This document shows positions 58,190 to 64,000 of a stretch of DNA of 64,000 nt, one piece after another; positions within the stretch are counted from its first letter, which is position 1, and every line of letters starts with the position of its first letter. The position numbers were made by a program, and so were the translations under genes. Below the pieces are notes generated by a model, which did not search any database, was not told the origin of the DNA, and saw only the letters and a list, made by a program, of their open reading frames with translations. Source of the DNA: Streptomyces noursei ATCC 11455 (GTDB lineage: Bacteria; Actinomycetota; Actinomycetes; Streptomycetales; Streptomycetaceae); assembly GCF_001704275.1 (NCBI RefSeq), contig NZ_CP011533.1, forward strand, positions 6,324,001-6,388,000, in the 5' to 3' direction.

Positions 58190-59128
58190 TCAGCTGCCGG
58201 AAGCCGCCTCACCCTTCAGGGGGTTTTCCTTGCGCGTGATCGTCCGGAACGCCAGCTCCGCCAACTGCTGCTGGCCGTGCAGCCCCGGATGGAACCAGTC
58301 CCAGGTGCTCAACTGCTGCCCGGTGAAGCGGTAGTCGAAGACGGAGCGGTCGAAGCGGCACAGCGTGTCCTTGGTGCAGACCTCCGCCAACGCCTTGTTG
58401 TACGCCATCACCCGGTCCCGTACCAGCGCCCGCCGGTCCTGTGCCGGCTTCGTCAGGTCGTCCGGGTCCCGCAGCATCGATCCGCAGATGCCCAGCTTCC
58501 AGACCTGTTTCCCGAGCGGGTTCTTGCGCCCCTCGGACCACAGTCGCAGCAGGTCCGGCACCGCCGCGACGTACACCTGGGTGCGCGGCAGGCTGTGCCG
58601 CAGGGTCTTCATGGACCGCTCGAAGCCGGCCCGGAAGTCCGCCGCGGAGGTCATCGCCCCCACGTCGCTGCGGCAGGCGTCGTTGGCGCCGATCAAGACC
58701 GTGACCAACTCCGGCCTGCGGGCCGCCGCAGCGGTGATCTGCTGCGGCAGGTCGCTCATCAGGGCGCCGGTCCGGGCGTAGTTCCAGCTGTGCGCGGCCG
58801 GGTTCTTCTTCAGCAGCCGGTGGGCCAGGCTGTCGACCTTGGGGCTGGTACCGGTGGACCAGGAGACCTCGGGGCAGTCGGAGAGCACCGTGCAGGCGTC
58901 GAAGCCGACGGTGATGGAGTCGCCGAGCGCCGCGATCGAGGCGGGGTCCGTCCGCCAGGCGGGGGTGGGCTTCGCGGTGGGTTTGGCGGCGCCGCGGCCG
59001 TGCGGGGTGGAGTCGGCACCACAGGCGGTGACGGTGGCCAGCAGCGCCGAAGTGGTGGCGAGGGCCACGGCGGCGCGGGCCGCGAGGCGGTGACGCCGAG
59101 GGCGAACGGGCCGATCGATCGTCGTCAT
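58190..59128 (-). CDS. SGNH/GDSL hydrolase, lipoprotein
   Basis: A 312-residue secreted esterase-like hydrolase. The leader ends at VTAC (C35, lipobox-like). Catalytic blocks are ALGDSITVG (S70), the asparagine of VLIGANDAC, and the Asp-His pair in WDWFHPGLHG. Four to six cysteines in the mature part suggest disulfides, as in Streptomyces secreted lipases. ATG 59128 follows AGGGGACAGGGG. The substrate is unknown; lipids or acylated polysaccharide are possible. Confidence 0.85.
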   Translation of the reverse strand: MTTIDRPVRPRRHRLAARAAVALATTSALLATVTACGADSTPHGRGAAKPTAKPTPAWRTDPASIAALGDSITVGFDACTVLSDCPEVSWSTGTSPKVDSLAHRLLKKNPAAHSWNYARTGALMSDLPQQITAAAARRPELVTVLIGANDACRSDVGAMTSAADFRAGFERSMKTLRHSLPRTQVYVAAVPDLLRLWSEGRKNPLGKQVWKLGICGSMLRDPDDLTKPAQDRRALVRDRVMAYNKALAEVCTKDTLCRFDRSVFDYRFTGQQLSTWDWFHPGLHGQQQLAELAFRTITRKENPLKGEAASGS

Positions 59129-59453
59129 CCCCTGTCCCCTCCGGCGTGCGAGTGATATCTCTTCGGGTACCGACGGTACGTCACTTCCGGTCCGGCGCCG
59201 CGCGGTAGCTTGGCCCCGTGCCTGCCGGGCGGTGACCCGAAGTGGCATGTGCAGTCGGCACAGACAAATTACAACACGTCATTTCCTGTCCCTTTTGCGG
59301 CAAATTCCGCCTAGTGGTGTTTACTGTAGGTCACCTCGCATGCTGGTGCCGAAGTGATCACTGGGGCAGAATGTCGACAGCTGTCCCGGCCGCGACCGGA
59401 ACGGGCACGAGGCCGCTGGGGAAGGCGAACCTCGATCCGCACGGGAGGTCCCG
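59129..59453. other. 325-bp divergent spacer with an AT-richer core
   Basis: Positions 59262-59345 are clearly lower in GC than the rest of the window (TTACAACACGTCATTTCC, CAAATTCC, GTTTACTGTAGG). They include a small inverted repeat GCGG-CAAATT-CCGC (59297-59310). This is probably the promoter of the DUF3145 gene, with TACTGT at 59322-59327 as a possible -10. Confidence 0.45.
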
Positions 59454-59948
59454 GTGACGACACGTGGAGTCCTGTACGTCCACTCCGCTCCACGAGCGCT
59501 GTGCCCGCACGTCGAATGGGCGGTGGCGGGCGTCCTCGGGGTGCGCGTCAACCTCGACTGGATCCGCCAGCCGGCGTCGCCCGGCACCTGGAGAGCGGAG
59601 TTCTCCTGGCAGGGCGAGGCCGGCACCGCCTCCAAGCTCGCCTCCGCGCTGCGCGGCTGGCACCTGCTCCGCTTCGAGGTGACCGCCGAGCCCTGCTCCA
59701 CCGCCGAGGGCGAGCGCTACAGCTCCACCCCGGACCTGGGCATCTTCCACGCCGTCACCGGCATCCACGGCGACATCCTCATCCCCGAGGACCGGCTGCG
59801 CGCCGCCGTCGCCCGCTCCGCGCGCGGTGAGACCGAACTCGCCGCCGAGGTCGCCAAGCTGCTCGGCAAGCCCTGGGACGACGAGCTGGAGCCCTTCCGG
59901 TACGCCGGCGAGGGCGCCCCCGTCCGCTGGCTCCACCAGGTCGTCTGA
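59454..59948 (+). CDS. DUF3145 protein
   Basis: A 164-residue cytoplasmic protein of the actinobacterial family DUF3145 (GVLYVHSAPRALCPHVEWAV, NLDWIRQPASPGTWRAE, GIFHAVTGIHGDILIPEDRL). The family is highly conserved in actinobacteria, but its function is not established. GTG 59454 follows GGGAGG at 59443-59448 and is the natural start. It is alone in its transcript and faces the dehydrogenase promoter. Confidence 0.88.
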   Translation: MTTRGVLYVHSAPRALCPHVEWAVAGVLGVRVNLDWIRQPASPGTWRAEFSWQGEAGTASKLASALRGWHLLRFEVTAEPCSTAEGERYSSTPDLGIFHAVTGIHGDILIPEDRLRAAVARSARGETELAAEVAKLLGKPWDDELEPFRYAGEGAPVRWLHQVV

Positions 59949-60010
59949 GGCCCCGCACGCGCCCGCACGGAGCCTTGTGCGGGGTCCGTCGTGCGACACA
60001 CGGCGCACGC

Positions 60011-60041
60011 TTGACTTGGAGTCCACTCCAAGCCTTAGCGT
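60011..60041 (+). promoter_or_regulatory. MerR-type operator-promoter, leaderless
   Basis: TTGACT (60011-60016), a 19-base spacer and TAGCGT (60036-60041) flank the perfect inverted repeat CTTGGAGT-CC-ACTCCAAG (60015-60032). A 19-base spacer filled by a dyad is the hallmark of MerR-activated promoters. The predicted start of transcription coincides with ATG 60048, so the mRNA is probably leaderless. No MerR gene is nearby. Confidence 0.8.
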
Positions 60042-60047
60042 GCCGCC

Positions 60048-60938
60048 ATGGCCGACAACAACACCTCTGACACCCCTTCGGTCGCCGTACTCGGCACCGG
60101 GATCATGGGCACGGCGATGGCCCGCAACCTCGCCCGCGCCGGGCTGGACGTCCGGGCCTGGAACCGCACCCGCGCCAAGGCCGAGCCGTTGGCCGCCGAC
60201 GGGGTCCGGGTCACCGACACCCCGGGCGAGGCGGTGGACGGCGCCGACGCGGTCCTCACCATGCTGCTCGACGGCTCCGCCGTCCTCGACGCCATGCGCC
60301 GGGCAGCCCCCGACCTCGCGCCCGGTGCCCTCTGGCTCCAGATGAGCACCGTCGGGCCCGAGGCACTCGAACCGCTCGTCCGCTTCGCCGCCGAACGGGA
60401 CCTGCGGATCGTGGACGCCCCCGTACTGGGCACCAAGGAGCCCGCCGAGAAAGGGAAGTTGATCGTCCTCGCCGCCGGGGACCCGGACCTGCGCGAACGC
60501 GCCGGGCGGTATTTCGACATCGTCGGCGGCCGCACCCAGTGGGTCGGTGACGACGCCGCGGGCGGGGCCGCCAGTCGACTCAAACTCGTCGTCAACAGCT
60601 GGGTGATGACCGTCATCAGCGGTACCGGTGAAACCCTGGGGCTCGCCAAGGGGCTGGGCGTCGACCCGCGGGAATTCCTGGACGCGGTCGCCGGCGGCTC
60701 GCTCGACATGCCGTATCTGCGGATGAAGTCGGAGCTGATCCTGACCGGTGACCTCGCGCCCAGCTTCACGGTCTCCGCGGCGCGCAAGGACATCCGGCTG
60801 ATCACCGAGGCCGCCGAGGCGGCCGGCGTCCACACGGACCTGGCGGCCGCCGCCGGGGAGCGGTTCCGCCGCGCCGAGAAGCAGGGCCACGGCGGCGAGG
60901 ACGGCGCGGCGGCGTACTTCGCCAGTTTCGACGACTGA
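60048..60938 (+). CDS. NAD(P)-dependent beta-hydroxyacid dehydrogenase family protein
   Basis: A 296-residue member of the 3-hydroxyisobutyrate / 6-phosphogluconate-dehydrogenase-like group. It has the dinucleotide fold VAVLGTGIMGTAMARNLARAG, an altered substrate loop DAPVLGTKEPAEKGKL, and the catalytic lysine in RLKLVVNSW. The family reduces or oxidises beta-hydroxy acids or small aldehydes (glyoxylate/succinic-semialdehyde reductases). The MerR-type promoter suggests induction by a reactive compound. Its transcript ends at the 18-bp hairpin. Confidence 0.85.
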   Translation: MADNNTSDTPSVAVLGTGIMGTAMARNLARAGLDVRAWNRTRAKAEPLAADGVRVTDTPGEAVDGADAVLTMLLDGSAVLDAMRRAAPDLAPGALWLQMSTVGPEALEPLVRFAAERDLRIVDAPVLGTKEPAEKGKLIVLAAGDPDLRERAGRYFDIVGGRTQWVGDDAAGGAASRLKLVVNSWVMTVISGTGETLGLAKGLGVDPREFLDAVAGGSLDMPYLRMKSELILTGDLAPSFTVSAARKDIRLITEAAEAAGVHTDLAAAAGERFRRAEKQGHGGEDGAAAYFASFDD

Positions 60939-60955
60939 CCGGCCGTCGGCGGCAG

Positions 60956-60998
60956 CACGAGGGCCCGCCCGGTCGTCCTGACCGGGCGGGCCCTCGTG
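60956..60998. terminator. Perfect 18-bp bidirectional terminator
   Basis: CACGAGGGCCCGCCCGGT pairs completely with its reverse complement around a 7-base loop (CGTCCTG). It lies between the convergent dehydrogenase and fabF stops and should serve both. Confidence 0.9.
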
Positions 60999-61037
60999 GT
61001 GACTGCTGCGCGGCGGCCGTCGGCCGCCGGCGGTGCC

Positions 61038-62324
61038 TCAGATCGTGCGGAAGGCGAGGACCACGTTGTGGCCGCCGAAGCCGAACGAGTCGTTCAGCGC
61101 CGCGATCCGGCCCTCGGCCGGCAGTGCGCGGGTCTCGTCGCGGACGATGTCCGCTTCCACCTCGGGGTCGAGGTTCTCGACGTTGATGGTCGGCGGGGCC
61201 GTCCGGTGGTACAGCGCCAGGATGGTGGCGACCGTCTCCACGCCGCCCGCGCCGCCCAGGAGGTGGCCGGTCATCGACTTGGTGGCGGAGACCGCCATGT
61301 GCCGCACGTCGTCGCCGAAGACCTTGTGCAGCGCCTTCAGCTCCGCCAGGTCGCCCTGCGGTGTCGAGGTGGCGTGCGCGTTGACGTGCACGATCTCGGA
61401 CGGGTCGAGGTCGCTGTTGTCGAGGAGGTTCTGCAGCGCGTGCGCGATGCCGTTGCCGGACGGCTCCGGCTGCACGATGTCGTGGCTGTCGGCGGAGATG
61501 CCCTGGCCGACCGCCTCGGCGTAGACCCGCGCGCCGCGCTTGGCGGCGTGCTCGGCCGACTCCAGGACGATCACGCCGGCGCCCTCACCGAGGACGAAGC
61601 CGTTGCGCTCGGTGTCGAACGGACGGGAGGCGCCCTGCGGGTCCTCGTTGTTCTTCGACATCGCCATCATGTTGCCGAACGCGGCGATCGGCAGCGGGTG
61701 GATGGCCGCCTCCGTGCCGCCCGCGACGACGATGTCGGCGCGGCCCGTACGGATCATCTCGATGGCGTAGCCGATGGCCTCGGAGCCGGAGGCGCAGGCG
61801 CTCACCGGGGTGTGCACACCGGCGCGGGCGTTGACGTCCAGGCCGACGTTGGCCGACGGGCCGTTGGGCATCAGCATCGGGACGGTGTGCGGGGAGACCC
61901 GCCGGACGCCCTTCTCGCGAAGGACGTCGTACTGGCCCAGGAGCGTGGTCACGCCGCCGATGCCGGAGGCGATGACGGTGCCCAGGCGGTCGGGGTTGAC
62001 CGAACCCGCCGGCCCGGCGGCGGTGTCCGGCTCGCCGGCCTTGGCCGTGAAGCCGGCGTCCGCCCATGCCTCACGGGCCGCGATCAGCGCGAACTGCGCC
62101 GAGCGGTCCAGTCGGCGGGCCTGCGGACGGGGCAGGATCTCGCCGGGGTCCACCGCCGCCTGCGCGGCGATCTTGACCGGCAGGTCGGCTGCCCATTCCT
62201 GCTCCAGGGGGCTTACGCCGGACCGGCCGGCGAGCATGCCCTCCCAGGTCGAAGCGCTGTCGCCACCCAGCGGTGTGGTTGCGCCGATACCGGTGACGAC
62301 CACGGTGCGATTGGTCGCGTTCAC
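61038..62324 (-). CDS. fabF: Beta-ketoacyl-ACP synthase II
   Basis: A 428-residue condensing enzyme of type II fatty acid synthesis. It elongates acyl-ACP with malonyl-ACP in the cytoplasm. The catalytic triad is C177 (SACASGSE), H317 (VNAHATSTPQGD) and H354 (KSMTGHLLGGAG). GTG 62324 follows GGAG and starts at NATNRTVVVTGIG. It is the last gene of fabD-fabH-acpP-fabF, the standard Streptomyces order. Confidence 0.95.
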   Translation of the reverse strand: MNATNRTVVVTGIGATTPLGGDSASTWEGMLAGRSGVSPLEQEWAADLPVKIAAQAAVDPGEILPRPQARRLDRSAQFALIAAREAWADAGFTAKAGEPDTAAGPAGSVNPDRLGTVIASGIGGVTTLLGQYDVLREKGVRRVSPHTVPMLMPNGPSANVGLDVNARAGVHTPVSACASGSEAIGYAIEMIRTGRADIVVAGGTEAAIHPLPIAAFGNMMAMSKNNEDPQGASRPFDTERNGFVLGEGAGVIVLESAEHAAKRGARVYAEAVGQGISADSHDIVQPEPSGNGIAHALQNLLDNSDLDPSEIVHVNAHATSTPQGDLAELKALHKVFGDDVRHMAVSATKSMTGHLLGGAGGVETVATILALYHRTAPPTINVENLDPEVEADIVRDETRALPAEGRIAALNDSFGFGGHNVVLAFRTI

Positions 62325-62400
62325 GGGAATTCTTACTCCACGGGTAGAGGTGTCTGAATCGACGGCGCCACCGCGGGGTGGCGACATGCGCTGCGCCAGA

Positions 62401-62649
62401 TCAGGACTGGTGCTTGAGGATGTAGTCGGTCGCGTCGCCGACGGTCTTGAGGTTCTTGACGTCGTCGTCCGGGATCTTCACGTCGAAGCGCTCTTCGGCG
62501 GCGACGACGACCTCGACCATGGACAGCGAGTCGACGTCCAGGTCGTCGGTGAAGGACTTGTCCACCTTGACGTCCTCGGTGGGGATACCGGCGATCTCGT
62601 TGACGATCTCAGCGAGACCGTCGACGATCTCTTCCTTCGTGGCGGCCAT
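62401..62649 (-). CDS. acpP: Acyl carrier protein
   Basis: An 82-residue acidic ACP. The phosphopantetheine serine is S41 in DVDSLSMVE. ATG 62649 follows AAGGAG. It carries the acyl chain between FabD, FabH and FabF, whose genes flank it. Together they point to primary fatty acid synthesis rather than a polyketide cluster. Confidence 0.95.
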   Translation of the reverse strand: MAATKEEIVDGLAEIVNEIAGIPTEDVKVDKSFTDDLDVDSLSMVEVVVAAEERFDVKIPDDDVKNLKTVGDATDYILKHQS

Positions 62650-62758
62650 GATGGCGCTCCTTCGTATAGCGGGAAACTGCTTGATCTGACAGTGAAGCGG
62701 TGAAGGCCCGCGCAGTGGCCGGCACGTCGTGCTCGGTGCCGGACTGCGCAGATCTTGC

Positions 62759-63805
62759 CTAGGGGAGAGTAACGACCGTCGCGGCGTACACGAGACCCGC
62801 CCCGAAGCCGATGACCAGCGCGGTGTCCCCGCTCTTGGCCTGCCCGGTCGCCAACAGCCGCTCCATGGCGAGCGGAATCGAGGCGGCCGAGGTGTTGCCG
62901 GTGGTCTCCACGTCACGGGCGACCGTGACGCTCTCCGGCAGCTTCAGAGTCTTCACCATCGAGTCGATGATCCGCATGTTGGCCTGGTGCGGAATGAAGA
63001 CGTCCAGGTCGTCCGGGCTGACTCCGGCCGCGTCCAGCGCCTGCTGGGCGACCTTCGCCATCTCGAACACCGCCCACCGGAAGACCGCCTGGCCCTCCTG
63101 GGTGATCGCGGGGTAGCGGATCGCCTCGGGCGTGGGACGCTCCTCGGGCCCGTCGCCGCCGGGCTTCGGGGTGGTGCGGTACACGTCCCAGGAGAGGGTC
63201 TGCTTGATGGTCTCGGACTTGTCGCCCTCCGAGCCCCACACCGTCGGGCCGATCGCCGGCTCCTTGGCCGGGCCGACGATGACCGCGCCGGCGCCGTCGC
63301 CGAACAGGAAGGCCGTCGCGCGGTCCTCAAGGTCCGTCAGGTCCGAGAGCCGCTCGACGCCGATCACCAGGACGTACTCCGCCGAGCCCTCGACGACCAT
63401 TCCCTTGGCCAGGGTCAGTCCGTAGCCGAAGCCGGCGCACCCCGCGGAGATGTCGAACGCGGCCGGCTTGCCCGCGCCGACGAGGTGCGCGATCTCGGTC
63501 GCGATGGCCGGGGTCTGCTTGAAGTGCGAGACGGTGGAGACGACCACCGCGCCGATCTGCTCGGGCGCGATCCCGGCGTCGGCGATGGCCTTGCCGGACG
63601 CCTCGACCGCCATGGTCGCCACGCTCTCGTCCGGGCCCGCCCAGTGGCGCGTGGCGATGCCCGACCGGGAGCGGATCCACTCGTCGGACGAGTCGATGTG
63701 CTTGAGGATCTCCTCGTTGGGCACGACACGGGTCGGGCGGTAGCCGCCGACGCCCATGATCCGCGCGTACGGGGCGCCCTTGGAGGGCTTGATCTTCGAG
63801 GTCAT
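62759..63805 (-). CDS. fabH: Beta-ketoacyl-ACP synthase III
   Basis: A 348-residue initiating condensing enzyme that joins acetyl-CoA or branched acyl-CoA to malonyl-ACP. The triad is C123 (SAGCAGFGYG), H273 (PHQANMRI) and N304 (GNTSAAS). A loop rich in Gly/Pro/Glu (KPGGDGPEERPTPEA, about 214-228) is typical of Streptomyces FabH. ATG 63805 is 12 bp downstream of the fabD stop. Confidence 0.95.
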   Translation of the reverse strand: MTSKIKPSKGAPYARIMGVGGYRPTRVVPNEEILKHIDSSDEWIRSRSGIATRHWAGPDESVATMAVEASGKAIADAGIAPEQIGAVVVSTVSHFKQTPAIATEIAHLVGAGKPAAFDISAGCAGFGYGLTLAKGMVVEGSAEYVLVIGVERLSDLTDLEDRATAFLFGDGAGAVIVGPAKEPAIGPTVWGSEGDKSETIKQTLSWDVYRTTPKPGGDGPEERPTPEAIRYPAITQEGQAVFRWAVFEMAKVAQQALDAAGVSPDDLDVFIPHQANMRIIDSMVKTLKLPESVTVARDVETTGNTSAASIPLAMERLLATGQAKSGDTALVIGFGAGLVYAATVVTLP

Positions 63806-63817
63806 GCGCTACGACTC

Positions 63818-64000
63818 CTATTCGGCCGATGCTGCGGGGGCGGCGTCCGCTGCGGTGGCGATCAGCTCACGGGCCGCGTCGAGGTCGTCGGGCGTCTTCA
63901 GGGCGAGCGTCTTCACCCCGGGCAGGGCGCGCTTGGCCAGACCCGTGAGGGTGCCGCCGGGCGCGGCCTCGACGAGCGCGGTGACCCCGAGCTCCTTGAA
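63818..64000 (-). CDS. fabD: Malonyl-CoA:ACP transacylase, C-terminal end only
   Basis: An open frame enters from the right edge (FKELGVTALVEAAPGGTLTG, ALKTPDDLDAARELI) and stops with TAG at 63820-63818. Only the last 60 residues are in the window. The GGTLTGLAKR segment and the position before fabH identify it as FabD, which loads malonate onto ACP. The Ala-rich tail is normal for Streptomyces. Confidence 0.85.
   Translation of the reverse strand, partial: FKELGVTALVEAAPGGTLTGLAKRALPGVKTLALKTPDDLDAARELIATAADAAPAASAE

Noticed and set aside
59242..59457. A 71-residue ORF with CPFC and CWC motifs before DUF3145
   Set aside because: It covers the AT-richer promoter region and overlaps the DUF3145 start. 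Codon use is unlike coding DNA and no zinc-finger family fits.

Overview
This 64 kb window is chromosomal DNA of a Streptomyces or a very close actinomycete. Overall G+C is very high, codons end in G or C almost everywhere, GTG starts are frequent, and the gene set is typical: dnaG next to an HrdA-type sigma factor, an MreB/Mbl homologue, a mycothiol-era DsbA-like protein, DUF3145, and fabD-fabH-acpP-fabF. The window starts inside a deaminase gene (add) and ends inside fabD. No rRNA, CRISPR array, insertion sequence or phage gene was seen.

Layout. 0-12.7 kb is core metabolism and information processing: assimilatory nitrate reductase facing a CbiX-type chelatase, dGTPase, a ferredoxin-reductase-type flavoprotein, a threonine ammonia-lyase-like enzyme, DNA primase, the sigma factor, then a xylulokinase on the other strand. 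13.2-13.8 kb holds two tandem tRNA-Asn genes and one tRNA with a CAT anticodon, each transcript closed by a strong hairpin. 14.0-19.1 kb is a four-gene minus-strand operon for a contact-type conflict system: a 563-residue WXG100-like effector with a C-terminal nucleic-acid-deaminase domain, a SUKH-4-like immunity protein, a second SUKH-4-like protein fused to a second copy of the same deaminase fold, and a P-loop/WD40 protein. This is the most unusual system in the window.

19.2-24.9 kb carries a GT2 glycosyltransferase, a lone flavodiiron-like metallo-beta-lactamase protein, thioredoxin, a histidine phosphatase and Mbl, separated by repeat-rich spacers. 24.3-37.8 kb is a long minus-strand surface-glycan block. 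It has DUF3068, GT4, methyltransferase, a giant AftD-like arabinofuranosyltransferase, a stand-alone condensation-domain acyltransferase and another methyltransferase, several joined by 4-bp ATGA overlaps. These are followed by a DMT permease, a Trm112-like protein, an FkbM methyltransferase and an unknown protein. Several of its genes contain low-complexity, G-quadruplex-like tracts.

38-46.3 kb contains regulators with their targets: a PucR-type regulator, a GntR-TetR fusion regulator divergent from an MFS exporter with an inverted operator pair, and MarR divergent from an oxidoreductase. A frameshifted ankyrin gene and ohr follow. 46.4-52.2 kb is a ribose-type sugar operon (LacI regulator, ABC ATPase, permease, lipoprotein, ribokinase) with two LacI-type operators 32 bp apart. 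52.4-59.1 kb has a nitrilase-VanX fusion, a TetR regulator divergent from a GH3 beta-glucosidase, a DUF4097 lipoprotein and an SGNH lipoprotein. 59.4-64 kb has DUF3145, a dehydrogenase with a MerR-type leaderless promoter, a perfect 18-bp bidirectional terminator, and the type II fatty acid synthase operon fabD-fabH-acpP-fabF on the minus strand.

All assignments come from reading motifs and context. No database search was run.
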